DNA of 64,000 nucleotides, from positions 9,520,967 through 9,584,966 of the forward strand of contig NC_051091.1 of NCBI RefSeq assembly GCF_901709675.1, written 5' to 3'. The translations under genes were made by a program, and so were the position numbers. Positions 1 to 12,700 of this stretch are shown piece by piece. The stretch is from Syngnathus acus. Its lineage: Eukaryota; Chordata; Actinopteri; Syngnathiformes; Syngnathidae. A model generated the notes under the pieces. That model was not told where the DNA came from. It searched no databases and was given only the letters and a program-made list of their open reading frames with translations. Within the stretch, counting starts at the first letter, position 1. Each line of letters opens with the position of its first letter.

Positions 1-3000
1 GCACACACAAATGTGTGCAGTTCTGAACCGTACATGGACAGTGCACCCGCCTCCCCTCGGTGGCAATGATAGTCTTGTATTTAAAAACAAACAAACAAAA
101 GAGCACGTACAGAATATCGATATAGTATATATATGGTATTTATTTTGTAGCATGACCATGAGGTTTTTGTGTTTAGCGAGTATGACACGAAATGGTCCAA
201 ATGATTCAATTGCCCTGATGAGGATGACGTGTCACTTTTTGTCTGCTTCTCTTTCTGACTTCCCATTTCAACATAGAAAAGGTGCTTGCAAACAAACGAA
301 AATAACAAAAAGGCAAATCAATGCCAAAAGTAGTTGCCACATTCCCCATAAGTTGATCTGATACGGAATCAGGTTGATATAATGACTTTAATGCTACGGT
401 ATGCTAATTTGTCCTGAAAATTATTCATTTGCTAGAAATAACGTACCGTTGTTCAACAAGCAATTTTTGTAATGTAAAGATTTTTATGCCTTAACTCAAA
501 GGTTGGGAAACACTAATGACCATTTGTTTATTAAAACGTTTTTAGATTTAAATCATCAAGTCAGTTTAGCTCACAATTGGTTGTTGGCAAGCTAATGTTC
601 ATGTAAAATGTTATCTTCTTAACCAAATAATAGTTGATGAATTATTAAGCCAAGACACGGATTCGAACAGCCATGAAAAATAGAGTAGAAAAAATAGACT
701 TATGTGTTGGGAAAAGCGACTACTGGAAGTCTACGCACATTGTTAGCAAACTGTGATTCAATAAACCAAGCGTATCCTTTGTGTTTATCTTTTCTTGTTT
801 ACACTTACACAAGACAACCAGAGTAGGATCAGATGAGCCTATACGGTGCAGAGATGCACGTTCAGTCTCCGTGCCACTCAATGAATCAGCTTTCAAAATC
901 AACAATACAGGCATGAGGGTGGAATTATAAATGAGTAAATCCCCAAATGTCAAACCGTTACCTTTTTTTTTTTTCTGACAACAGGCTGACCCCATCAATG
1001 TGTTTGCCCCGGCGTCCATATGAAAGGCACAGTGAGAAAACTCTTGAAATGGACTTCTAGATAATACAATTTCATGTTTTAACGGTAAACAGAGCAAGCC
1101 CTTTTGGTTTAACAACCCGCTTGATAAATTGAGTTTGAGGAACTTTGCGAGGAGAGTTGTTATCTTGCCCTTCAGATAACACAGGCAGAAGCTATTGTGA
1201 CCGCGGGGCCTCCGGGGTGTCGGATGCCTGAGGCATAAACACCCGAGACTGAGAAGTGACACGCTTTGACGGCGTCAGCTGTCATCGAGAGCCACTTGGT
1301 AAGATCACGTGAATGCGCCTCAACTACTAATTCATATGGTCACTGGATATTAGATGTAGCTACATGGGTGGTGATGAGGTTATGTACACGGTGACGTCAT
1401 GAATAACCTTTTGAGAACCATCTCGTGATATCACTCAAGGCCAAAGATGAATTTTTAGGCAATGGGGACTCAGTGCAGGGTTTCCACAAACATTTTCAGC
1501 TCAAAAGCCAAACTTGCAGGAGTATAATATGCAGTGGCATAACGTCAGCATTTACAGCGATGCCTTGAGATGGTTTTGTTTTGACTTGCGAGGAAAAATT
1601 AACTCGACTCACTTCACAACAAGCAGCAGTTAGCAAAAGTGCCAAATTTGTCAAAAAAGCAGCTTTTGTCTGTTTATTGCTCCTCTCAGTTGAGGTTTAC
1701 TATCAAACTAAATATGAAAGAGAATGAAATGTGCATTTAAAACATGCACATATAGCTTTCGATAAGTCCCTTTAGTTTATGGCGAACAAATAATGCAAAA
1801 TGTCAACAGGATATTAGAAAAGCATTGGCGTCGTGGTGTTAGAAGTTATAACCCTTTAAGCAATAGACATTTGGCAAAAATGTAGCACATTTAGGGAAGA
1901 GATAACAGTACTCACAAACACATATTCTTTATCCTCTACGAAGAATGACACAAATTACAATATTACAGTGGCCTTCTTAGGAAATTTGACCGGTCCATGT
2001 ATGGCTAGGTCCGTATTATACGTATTGTTATACTGCCCCCAGGTGGCCAAGAAGCGCTCACCAGAAGGAACACCACAATGTCCCCTGACTGGTGCTAGTT
2101 TTCTTACGAAAAAAAAAGATTGATGAAGTCATGGATGAGTTAAACACCCCTCTCAAGGCACAACTGCACTGACCAATAAATAACTAAAAACAGACTTCTG
2201 ACCATAAATGCTGGAAACCCTGACCAAGTTTATGGCACTGAAATGACAATTTAAGCACATCATACAATCATGAAAAATAATATCAAGGCTGAAATGTGAA
2301 CATCAACACAATGGACTGAAGATTGACACAACAGTCAAGTAGGTAGATGTCATGGAGCTCAATATGCTGTAGACTGCTACTTCACTCTTCACACATTGGT
2401 CTACTATGACGAAACAAGATAAGACCCTTTTAGAGTTTGTAAACAATGTGACGTCATATGTGGGGCGTGGCTTAGCCGGAGGCAAAAACAGCCTTGCATG
2501 CTCACTTGAAAACTATGATTAGCATATTTCAACAGCATTTACAGCGGAATGAATGTATAAAAAAAAAAAATTCATTCAGCTGATTATGTGAGTATACCGA
2601 CACTCTACGACCGTAAATGTTACTTTAGAAAGTAGGCTCTGACTGATAGGACAATATTTACCTCACTCACTGGATAGAAGATTTAACAGGACTGCCCAAT
2701 GTGTATGGAGGGCCGAAGGTACTGAATATAAATAAATAAATATATAAATAAATAAATCAGGAACTTATTACCGTTTTTTCCATGTATAATGCGCCCCCAT
2801 GTATAATACGCACCCTAAAAATGGCATGTTGATGCTGGAAAAAAGCCTGTACCCATGTATAATACGCACCCAAATTTTGACTCCTACTTAAGTCCGTAAA
2901 CGTAAAAGGATTTCAGAAAAAAGATCATCTTTGGGAACAACCGGATGTTATTCTGCCGGTCAGTATCACTGCGCATGCGCTAGCAAACTCAATAGCGTAG

Positions 3001-4860
3001 AAAAAAAATAATAACAAAAAAAAAATTGTACCCATGTATAATGCGCACCCCAGACTTTAGGACAATAAATTAGTTACATTTTGCGCATTATAAATGGAAA
3101 AAAACGGTAATTAATTAGTGAATTAATTAATAGACATAAAAAAAAGGTGAATCTGAAGTACAACATAGTGAATTTATCATGATTGGAAATAACAAATAAC
3201 CAATGAGACGCAAAAAAAATGGTTGAAAGCAAAAAGCAAACAAGCATTTGAGGGTTGATGAATTTGAAACGCAAAGGCATGTGTTGTCTCGAATTTCCCC
3301 ACCAGTGAGTCTTGCCTCTGATGACCTAAGTTGTTAGTAAAATCATCAAGTTAATAATAATTAAGTTTTGGCCAAAAAAAGGAGGGTAAAATACCGTCAC
3401 TAAACTTACACTCTTCAGACATAAGAACATGATAATGCTACTTAGCATACCTTACAATAGATGGCCAAAAACAAAATTGCACAAACACACACGCGCGCAC
3501 ACACACAGCAGGTTGTCCTAAAGACAAGGACAGTCACTCACATGGGCTATTGTCTGTTTGTAATGCAATCTCTATGTACACGTAGCAGCAAACATTTCCA
3601 TACATCACTCCAATATGGCGGCTGATGGATGGATGAGGTGAAGTGTGCACTTTTTTTTTTTTTTTTTACTCCCCCTTATTTTTCTTATCATTTCTAGAGC
3701 CCTACTCGTTTTCTACAATTGGCACCTTGTTTTTTCCTAATATATATATATTGGCATATTGGCACTTAAAATAAAGTCTCTTCTCTTAACATAGACGAGT
3801 AAAACTTTGGTCTCCAGATTAACTGGATTACCCAAAAAAATGCTGGTTGTCACACAGAACATAATAGTAATACACTTAATTAGTCGAGAGGACTAATAAA
3901 TAGATAAACCAATCAATAAATAAATATCAGACTAATCCGTGGATAACAGTGATGAGCAATACAAAAAGGTAGCTTTGGTTACCTTTTGACGCAAACCGTT
4001 CGTACCTAATGCTGGGCAGAATTTCAAATCATCACATTTTAGGCGAGGCGAATACGATTAATGCCACTGTGAATTTGTCGAAGTGCAAATGCTGGCTATA
4101 AAGTACAGTTATGTGGCCCCTTTTTTTCCTTAAATGAGAAAGCTGTGGCTCAGCTGGAGTGGATGTTGAAATCATGAGCATCCTCACTTGACTTGTCAAA
4201 AGTGCATTATGGTGTGTTGTGGATGGAGGTGCGATGAAGGGTGATATGCTACTTGGGAGAGGGACGAGGCTCAGCGGATTCACTTTGTGCTACTTGTCCC
4301 TTCATCTTAGTTGGATTCTCCAAAAACAACCTCTCAACCTCAATTGGTTCTTTTTTTTTCTTCTTTTCTTTTCTTATGGGTGATTGTGAAAACTCTCCCT
4401 AAAACCTGAAGAATACAATTCCATAGGATTGTGTGCAAACTGCTCTACTGGCATATACGAATAAATAACCTGTTTCCACCGGCCGCGAGGTACGGACAAA
4501 GGCCAGAAAGTTCTTGGAAAAATAAACAGGAGGCTACACCTCAGTATGTGTCTGGCCTCTTATGAGGAAGTGAGTAGCTGTCACGTGGATGTGCTAGATG
4601 GGGAAGTACTTGAACGCAACAATAGAGGGGAAATGGTGAGAGGGAGTCATAATTAAGTTACACAAAGGAAATGGCTGCTCCCACTTCACGCCGACGCCTC
4701 CCTCCGTTCTCCTTGCTCAGCATATTGCCAATACGCTCGGTCGTTTCGAAACCAAGCAAACGGTATTTGCACTCGAGAGTGGCAATTTCGGAGAGAGCGT
4801 CACGACACGGTGAATAAATAACAGCATAAAATGGCAAGAGGTTCCCTTTCATACACACAG
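1..4860. other. Gene-poor stretch, possibly including the distal frs3 3' UTR
   Basis: No open reading frame here resembles a known protein; the longest, 180 codons on the minus strand at 720-1262, has no domain, no convincing splice sites and a low-complexity Lys run. The segment is A/T-rich with poly-A/T runs, a short CA/CG tract near 3484-3508 and one DNA-transposon remnant at 2771-3107. Because frs3 is transcribed leftward and ends at 5008, part of this stretch may be its 3' UTR, but no clear cleavage signal was fixed. Confidence 0.5.
2771..3107. mobile_element. Non-autonomous DNA transposon (MITE-like) with terminal inverted repeats
   Basis: The left end reads CCGTTTTTTCCATGTATAAT and the right end is its near-perfect reverse complement, finishing in GGAAAAAAACGG, so the arms pair over roughly 25 bases. 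Inside are four copies of a short CATGTATAATRCGC motif (near 2782, 2800, 2853 and 3034). There is no coding capacity. TA flanks both ends, which would fit a TA target duplication, but the flanks are A/T-rich and the duplication is not certain. The superfamily is not assigned. Confidence 0.7.
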
Positions 4861-5007
4861 ATACAGTAGGGTTGCTAATCTGGTACCTGTACTGTCTTAG
4901 TCAGCTCCGCAGTGGAAATGGCCGGATGACAGTGACGAATCCAGTGTGCTAAAATGAGGATGAGCCTTTCATCTGTCGTCTTGTCTGCTGCTCACGATCC
5001 ACGTGGT

Positions 5008-7439
5008 TTACAGAGGCAGGTCTGTGCTGTTGTGACGGGTCTTTCTGGAAGTGCCATCATCCCTGGGCAGAGCTTTTTGCAGGTTGGACATGGCCGCCGT
5101 CTTCTTCAGGTCGATGACCGCGTAGCATTCGCTGCGGCGGGGTGCCGGTGGGCCGCACTTTTGGGGCGGCAGGCGCTGGTGCGGCCCCCCGCCGGCGCCG
5201 AGAGCTTGGCAGGGACTTTCTCCCTCAAGGTCCACCTGGATGTAGTTCAGCTGCCGCGACGGAGGCATGTGCCCGTGCTCGCAGACTCCGACCCCTGACC
5301 TCGAGCGCCTGCGGAAGTCAAAGTTAAATATGCGCCCTCCTCTGTCGGGCTGACATGGTCGTGGATGCGGGGGGCAGCTGTGTCGCATTCTGGGCGGCTG
5401 CACCTGTTCTGTGTTGACATAGTTCTGCAGGGCATCTCTGTGGATGCCCCGCCCGTCCGGGTGGTACCCGTTGTTCGTCTCGGGCTCTTCCGAAAACTCG
5501 TACTCATCAAAGTCTTCCTCCTCCTCTTCGTATTCCTCCTCGTCCGCCTCCTCGTCGTCGTCTTCTTGCTCGTCGTCGCGCTGCAGGGCGCTGTACTCCC
5601 ACACTGGTGGAAGCGAGGGCAGGTTCTCGTAGTTGAGCAGGGCCGTCCGGCGGTGACCTCCGCCCGTGGCTCTCTCGCACCCGTAGCCCTGCGGGGGAAG
5701 CGAAGATGGGCCGTGCGGGTGGAGGAGGCTGTGGGAGTGGCTGTCTCCGGTGCTGCTGCTGCTGCTCGAACCGACCGACTGGGACACGCTGCTGGGACTC
5801 AGCCGCTGCTTCCGCCCGCTCCTCAGGCCGTTGATGTTCTCGTAGGTGAGCTCGGCGCCCCGGCAACTGTCAGGGTGCTCGTGGCACGGGTGCCGGTGCG
5901 GATGGTGATGGAAATGGTGATAGGAGAGGGAGTTGCACATGTGCATCGAAGGCTCGTCTCCGTCCGTCTCTGAGCCTGTTGCGCCCTCTACTGGCTGAAG
6001 GCTGCGGGGGCCGTGAGCGAGCCGCTCCCTCTCCCGCTCTCGTTCCCTTTGCAGTAGATGACGCTGAGCTGGAGTGGGGCCCAGCATGAACTTGACCTCC
6101 TGCGACGATGGCTGCATGAACACCTGTGGATCTTGATGCTCCTCGAGGGGACAGCACCGTAGGTTGGACTGTGCGTTCCCTTGGCCCCCGACGCGCGTCG
6201 TTTCGGTGAAAGTGCTGGGCCGCACCTCGGGTAGGGAGTGCACACAGTGACGCATGGCCAGATCCCCTTCCATGCTAACAGTGTTCACATAAGTGTGGGT
6301 CTGGTGAGAAACAAAGCCACGTTGAAGTCACAACAGATCACAGAGCCCAGACCTGACATCTAACCTGGTCTTCCAAAGCCATCAGATTGTGTCCATGATC
6401 CTCAGCAAGGGAAGGCTGGGAGGAATCCCCTCTGATTGGATAACCAGGGTATCCATTGGGAAAAGCCGGCACAGGGAAACCGGGAGCTGAAAGCAAATTT
6501 TTTTAAAGCCACCTTACACTAGCAGTGTGTGTGTCTATGTGTGTGTGTGTTTGTGCTGGCCGTGTGACTGACTGTTGGGCGTCTGTGGTGCACGAGACAT
6601 CTCCATCTCTGGCGTGTGGCCGCTGCCAGACATCATCATGGACTCCTCCACCACGTTGATGCTGTTGCATTGCATCAGCTCCTGGAGCAGGTTGAAGATC
6701 TCCTCAGCCCGAGAGCACTTGAAGGCAAATATTCCTAATCAGGAGAACACAACAACAGCACAATTACACAGGCTGATTTTGTTCCGCCACTTCATGAAAA
6801 AAAACATGCAGCTAAAGGGTGGAACAATGAATTGATAAAAATAAGAACAATCGATTATTGGAAGTGTTGGCAACGAATTTGAATACCGAATGATTGTGTG
6901 GCGTCATTGGATTGTTATGTTCGTCACCCGCTTCATTCAAATTGGAATGGAAATTAAAGCGTGGATAGAAATAACCGTTGAAAAAGAAAACAATGAGCTT
7001 CACTCACCCTGTCCAGTCTGGCAACGACGCCCGCTCTCAAAAGAAAACAGGTTGGAGTCGTAGCCGTAGCGGCGCAGGCAGAGGTACGGCCACCTGATGG
7101 CGTCCCTCTTACGCGTGTGAAGAATGAGCTCCGTCTGGGTGAGCTCCATGACACCAGAGCCCAGCTCGTTGCCTTCATCGTCCACGTTGATGACCTGGGA
7201 ATTGCGTATAATATACCGGCCACAAGATGGCAGCAAAGCAAACAAAATGAAGCTCATTTCGCCGTAGTAGTTTTGGCACATATTTCTACATTAGACATTG
7301 CTTTTGCCTGAGCACAAAAATATGAATCATGTGAGATTTCATTTGATTGTTTGATTTAGTGTAGTGCACGAACCTTAAACTTGGTGAGATGGTTGTCTCG
7401 GCTGGGGTCCCTGTACAGACAGCTCCAACAGCTCCCCAT
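5008..7439 (-). CDS. frs3: Fibroblast growth factor receptor substrate 3 (FRS3/SNT2-type adaptor)
   Basis: Membrane-anchored docking protein that links activated FGF and neurotrophin receptors to GRB2 and SHP2. Coding exons on the minus strand are 7439-7374, 7194-7008, 6734-6573, 6486-6365 and 6300-5008 (609 aa; human FRS3 is 492). The start gives an N-terminal MGSCW, a myristoylation signal, then a PTB domain with the hallmark WPYLCLRRYGYDSN in exon 2, continuing through exon 3. The last exon carries docking tyrosines in GRB2-type YVN/YEN contexts (about residues 183, 332, 403, 473) and SHP2-type YIQVDL and YAVIDL. The C-terminus DDGTSRKTRHNSTDLPL is that of FRS3. TQTEL and WPYL favour FRS3 over FRS2. 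Extra length comes from a His-rich run (about 306-322), a Ser run and a Glu/Asp run (about 421-453). Confidence 0.95.
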
Positions 7440-7552
7440 GGCTTCAGCGGGCCAGCTGAAACCTGCCACATGTGACCCGTGCAACATTAGTGACATAACC
7501 GTGTGTGTGTGTGTGTGTGAGACAAAATTTTCATCCAACACGCTCATCTTAC

Positions 7553-7684
7553 TCAGCCCAGGCCATCGGTGTGAAGTGACGCGTGCTTCAGTCCCAGGAT
7601 CTTCTGCTGGGCTTCATCTTTGTTACAAGCCACTTGCTTAGCTGGATGGCGGACATCTTCATGAGAAGCATCATGTTCTTGTCC
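7553..7684 (-). other. frs3: Predicted 5' UTR exon of frs3
   Basis: On the minus strand this segment is bounded by a TTTCAG acceptor and a GTAAGA donor, just upstream of the myristoylated start exon. It contains short upstream ATG codons and no reading frame joining the FRS3 protein. Inference from splice signals only; a transcript would be needed to confirm it. Confidence 0.35.
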
Positions 7685-9640
7685 CTGAAAGCACAAAGAA
7701 TCACTGACCCTTGCTACCAAAATGTTCAGCCATCTTCTATAGCATTAACTCAAACCAAGAAACATGAGACGCAACATGGAAGGTAGTAGTTTCTGGACTA
7801 CTTTCTGAACTACTTTTTGCGAAAATGGACTTTGCAAAAAATCTTGGGGACAGCAGAAGAGGACTTTATAGTCAATATAGTCAATTGAGTTCTCAAATTC
7901 AGTTCACGGCTGGTATTCTAGCAACCTGGGAAAGACATGTTTGTTTTTAATTACACTCTCTTCCTTGTTCCTCAGTCCGGTTACTTCTTCATTGATTCCC
8001 CAAGTCGTAAATCAGGAATCTTTATATTTCCCCACAATCATGAAGATTTCTTTTAATTAATATTAAATATTTGAGATCGTCTGACTCGTTTTGGACCCAA
8101 TTATTGGGACAAATTCACTGAAACACAGAATAATAGGGGGGAAACCCAATGGCATTCCCATCCAGTGTTGTTAGCAGGACAATGTTGTCATTAAAGTGAA
8201 AATAAATCAAGTGTAGCTTACTGGGGTCGAAATATGAAAGCCCAAATCCAAGTTAGTGTGACAGTAAATGATCCCATATATGGCTTACTTGGAACGGAAC
8301 AGGATGTGACAAATTTGGCATTTGTTATTTCTTTTAGCATCATTAGTCTTTCCACTTAAGAAGAGCTGACTCAGTTCTTGACTCAGCGGCTAAAGTAAAT
8401 GACTACAAACGTGTTGAGACATCAAGTTTAGCGGGAAGTAGGCGTTTCGAATCTCAAAATCTTCACTGTGCACTTACAGAAAATACAAAAGTGCATGTGC
8501 ATAACAGCTTGTGTATCACTATGTGAGCAGTCGGCTGATACAATAATGCTGCACCTCACAACATCAAGCAAAGCAAGCCCAGTCACATCTGCCCTAATGG
8601 TCACGCTGCAGACTCCCCCTGGCCCCGCCGTATGCGCTCCTCGGCCCGGCCAGCAGAACACATGCACCCCCGCCGCCGCAGTGTGAGCGCTCCGGGCCGG
8701 GCCTCCACATCTGACTGGAGCTGGAATCCTCACACGCACGCACGCACGCTCACACACACTCGACTCTGCGCGCTAGCCTACATTACAGACGTGTCACCCA
8801 GCCTGAGCCTCAATGGGCTTTTCCCCTCCATCCATCCTTGCATGCATCATCCATGGGAGCACTTGAAGCACAGCCAGCTCGCTCCATTAGCCCCCACCGA
8901 GCTCCCAAAGCACGCCGCCCGTGACGCTAAACGGCGCAATGAGCGTCTGTGTGAGGCTACAATAGCACCTAGCAGCACCCAAGTGCAGAAACGACGCTCC
9001 GCTACTCACATGTCTGCTGCCACCGTCGATTTGCTCTTTCCGACGCCGAGAGCGCGTGGACGCGGCACGGCAGGTGTCGGCGGCGTCCGGTCGGGGATGT
9101 GGAGATCGGCCCGCGGGGACGTAGAGCCGAGATGCGGTGGAAGCCGTAATAATGTTGTTATTTTTCCTCTCTCACCCCCCTCTCTCGCGCTCTAGCTCAT
9201 TCCCCCCTTATGACGCCCCCCACTACTGCAGCACGGGCCTCTGGCTGGCTGTGTGACATTTGCTGAGCAGCTGCGGGTCAAAGTTGACAGGCAGGCAGAC
9301 AACGAGGTGGAGGTAGCCGTCAAGAAGGTAAAAAGGCTGGAGGACCGCGGAGGTAGGGAAAGGTGTGCCCAACCGGCGGGGCGGGAGGAGGGGCCACGCA
9401 GCCAGCCGCTGTTCGCACTGGAAATAGTCCTCTTATCTGTCAAAGTGTAAGCAAGCAACGTTTACATGTTAAGGCAGTGCTTCTCCAACTTTGTATACCA
9501 AGTGAAACCTGTTTTTCATTCAAGATTTTACGAGAAAATTGTATTTTAATGAATCATAATATTATCCATCCATTTTCCGAACCGTTACGAGCGGAAAAAA
9601 GTTGTGATACCGTGGAACAAATCACGCACAAAGTTGATAG
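7685..9640. promoter_or_regulatory. Upstream region of frs3 with a GC-rich, CpG-containing block
   Basis: Between about 8620 and 9180 base composition shifts to clearly higher GC with many CpGs, unlike the flanks. This is the expected look of a CpG-rich promoter and first non-coding exon for the leftward frs3. Open frames here (8632-9195 plus, 9192-9458 minus) are by-products of the GC content and match no family. No TATA box or individual factor site can be assigned. Confidence 0.35.
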
Positions 9641-9654
9641 AGTTATACTGTTAT

Positions 9655-9965
9655 AGAATAACCTCAACGTAATGTATTTTTTTAGGGGTTCAAACTATGG
9701 TTAGAGTTTTTAATAGGCTTTCAAATTAAGGTTTCGAACTAGAATTAGGGTTTTTGAAGTAGGGTTTCTAACAAGGGCTTGGGTTTTAAAATAAGGTTTC
9801 AAACTCGCGCTAGGGTATCAAAGTATAGGGCTTCAAACTGAGGTTGGTTTTTCAATCTAGGGATCGGGTTTTGAAGTAGGGTTTCAAATTTGGGGTTTCA
9901 AAATGAGATTAGGGTTTCAAACTAGGGATTCAATGTAGGGTTAGGGTTTTGAAGATACGTAAGTT
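9655..9965. repeat. Degenerate minisatellite with AGGGTTTCAAA-like units
   Basis: About 300 bases are built of imperfect, irregularly spaced variants of the phrase (T)AGGGTTTcAAA, at least a dozen times, including several TTAGGGTTT stretches that look like telomere repeats. Spacing is roughly 15-30 bases. No open frame or flanking duplication was seen. Confidence 0.75.
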
Positions 9966-10697
9966 TCAAGATACGTACATGCACAGTATTAAAGAATTCT
10001 AAGGTGAAGAAAAAACAGGTGAACTAATCAATGGTGAACTATCTTGATGATTTTACTCATCTTTGCTATCTGGGTGGATGGATAAAACGTAAACCGGAAG
10101 CACCAGGAGTTGAAATTTAATGGCCTGAGTGTTCGTCTTTGTTAACATGCTAGCTTGGGAGTAACTCGGTGACAGTTGAGATAAGGCTGCCCTACCCATT
10201 TAAGACATAATATCGTTTGAGAACCGCCTGACGCGTACAAAACTGCTGCGCTCGTAACATCAAGACTGCAAAAGATCAATAACACAAGCGAGAGGTAAGC
10301 GAATTCTGCTTTAAACTTTGCCTGTTACGAAATGAACCTTGACTTACATCACTGAATATTTACGAAAGAAGTGAATGCAATTTATGCAACGCAATTAGTT
10401 TGCCGATTATGGAGCAGCGCTTTTATTCGATTAATTTAGCATTGGTGTGGTGAATTACGTGCGGCTGGATTGGACAATGCACAGGTGCAATTCCTGTCAG
10501 GTGTATCAGCATTATGCATGCTGATCATAAAATTATGAAAGTTAAAAAGGCGTGAGGTCATACACCGTATTGTTTATTTTAATTTTTACTCTTATAGATG
10601 ACGGAATGCACTACGGCTTGCATTATTTCGTGTCTTATTATGCAAAGTATATATATTTTTAAATGGAGTTACTGACTAAGCGTTTACCTGTAACGTC

Positions 10698-11001
10698 CAG
10701 AGGCGTAGCCAGGAATTTTTCCAGTAGGGGCGCGCGCCCACAGGAAAAAAAAATCGAACATCACCCACGCCGTTCGCTGATCGCTAAAACAACATCCGGG
10801 TCCGGGAGGCAAACGGTGAATGGATAACATCGCGCACATAGAATAGCGCATGCACATTCGCGCAAGACCGAAAGAAAAAAACGGCATGAAAATGAAGAAT
10901 CGAAAAAGCTCGATTTTTTTATTTTTTTTTTCTCCAACCGGGGCGCAGGGAGTCCTAACCGGGGCGCCGCCCCGGCTCGCCCCGGCTTGGCTACGCCTCT
11001 G
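10698..11001. mobile_element. hAT-type MITE with perfect 8-bp target duplication
   Basis: The element starts CAGAGGCGTAGCCAGG and ends with the inverted GGCTACGCCTCTG, giving 14-bp terminal inverted repeats. It is flanked on both sides by the identical octamer GTAACGTC (10690-10697 and 11002-11009). An 8-bp duplication and CAGRGGCGTARC-type ends are hallmarks of the hAT superfamily. At 304 bp it lacks transposase and must be mobilised in trans. It lies upstream of tspo. Confidence 0.92.
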
Positions 11002-11218
11002 GTAACGTCTATGGAGCATTATTGTTTGGAGTTACCTAACAATTATAGTTAATGCAATAAAGAGTTACGTCACCATTGTGTCATAGGATTTGAAAAGAAA
11101 TCCAGGGTAGTTTTCTTAGATTGTACCACAGAGTACTTTATTCGCTTCAAGACTTCTTGTCCACAAAATGGGATAAGGGTACTTGGATTGGAAATCAGTA
11201 TAATTATTTTCATATGTA

Positions 11219-11249
<31 letters not shown>

Positions 11250-11254
11250 TTAGA

Positions 11255-12040
11255 ATGTGGCTGCCCATGATTGGATTGACCGCCCTGCCACACCTCGGAG
11301 GGCTCTATGGCGGTTACATCACACGCAACCAGGTGAAGACCTGGTACACCACCCTGCAGAAACCATCATGGCGGCCCCCGAATGCAGCGTTCCCTGTGGT
11401 GTGGACCTGTCTCTATACAGGAATGGGGTGAGGATCACTCACACGCAACTCTATACAGTGGAACCCCCAATTTCAACCACAGAATGATAGTCACTCAAAA
11501 TCGCTTATTAGAAGCAACATTGCTGGGCGCTGGTTGAAATGAAGTCCACTGAGATAAAGCCAGTGCCTTGCTGCCTTCCATCTCGGCTCTGGCCTGTGTG
11601 CGAGGAGTTGTTATACAAGAACAGTGGTTGTTTTATCGTTTTAACTGGAATCCTGGCCCACAGGTATGGTTCCTATCTGGTTTGGAAAGAACTTGGAGGT
11701 TTTACTGATGACGCGGTCGTGCCCCTGGGACTTTACGGATTGCAGCTGGCACTCAACTGGGCCTGGACGCCCATCTTCTTTGGCGCACACAAGCTCAAAT
11801 TGGTAAGCTTAACACCCGTGTGATTTGTATTATTATTATTGACTAACCTTGTATGACCGATGTCAGGCCTTCATGGAGATTGTGCTTCTAACCGGGACTG
11901 TCGGCGCCACCATGTGGTCCTGGTACCCCATCAGCCGGCCAGCCACTTTGCTCCTGGCGCCCTACCTGGCCTGGTTGTGTCTGGCCACCTCCCTCAGCTA
12001 TCGCATATGGAGAGACAACCCTGAGAAAAAAGAAGAGTAG
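11255..12040 (+). CDS. tspo: Translocator protein TSPO (peripheral benzodiazepine receptor)
   Basis: Five-helix protein of the outer mitochondrial membrane that binds cholesterol, porphyrins and benzodiazepine-type ligands. Exons are 11255-11427, 11664-11802 and 11867-12040, giving 161 aa against 169 in human. The ORF begins [16 protein letters not shown] and keeps family signatures: LQKPSWRPP in the first loop, [27 protein letters not shown] and the C-terminal cholesterol-recognition region ending SYRIWRDN. All introns are GT-AG and in phase. The start lies right after an AG acceptor preceded by a T tract, so a non-coding 5' exon must exist further left; a donor-like GAGAG/GTAAGC near 10290 is a candidate. 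A poly-A signal follows at 12451. Confidence 0.97.
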
Positions 12041-12700
12041 AAGAAAAGGGAGAAGACATTTACATCAGCCTTGATCAAACCGCTGTAGCATTTTCTGTGT
12101 GGATCACACTGTTAAGGGGCCTTAAAAATGATCAATGTCTATGAAATTCATTATATTGCACTAAGCTTTTTTCTGAGCCTAAATTGATTGGCTTGTTGAT
12201 GACATGGTCAGAAAGATGCGATTGCTTCATTTTTTTTTTTTTTACCAGCAGCCTTTTTACAGTTCTCTCATAACTACACGCGTCTGTTCAAATGCAATTT
12301 TTTTTATTTAAATAATGTGATCGATAGCCTGTGCAAGTCAATCCAAAACAATTTTGGTGGAGGAAGTGATTAACTGAAATATTGTGGTTACACGAGTGCA
12401 TACCTTGTTACAACTGGGATGTAGCCATGTTCAAAATTGAACATTCAAACAATAAACACCGCATGTATGATGTTCTTTTGGTGATTAAAAGTGTTTGCAT
12501 CAAAATATAACTTCAAGTTCAATTGTGGTTTAATTGGTCCATGATAAGATTTCCTGACATGTGGGGAAATGTGTGGTTTCTTTCAATTGTTTTGTAACAA
12601 AATCATATTTTGACTTCAAATATAAGTAAAACATAACCTTGAGCAAATATAGCAATAATCTTTATTTCCATACATATAAACAAAATAAGTATATAAAAAG
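12041..12700 (+). other. tspo 3' UTR and the convergent spacer to uqcc2
   Basis: Non-coding A/T-rich sequence following the tspo stop, with an AATAAA at 12451-12456 that is the likely cleavage signal. The rest up to 12700 is the 3' flank of the oppositely oriented uqcc2. Confidence 0.6.

Noticed and set aside
720-1262. Open frame of 180 codons on the minus strand
   Set aside because: No recognisable domain, low-complexity Lys run from an A/T tract, many Cys/Leu without pattern, and no splice-linked neighbours; looks like chance.
5365-5973. 202-codon frame on the plus strand
   Set aside because: Lies antisense to the GC-rich last exon of frs3, whose reading frame is clearly the real one.
8632-9458. 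Open frames on both strands in the GC-rich block
   Set aside because: Stop codons are rare because of CpG-rich composition; amino-acid content is unlike a folded protein and matches no family.
10684-11019. 111-codon minus-strand frame
   Set aside because: Contained in the hAT MITE; the translated inverted repeats do not form a transposase.
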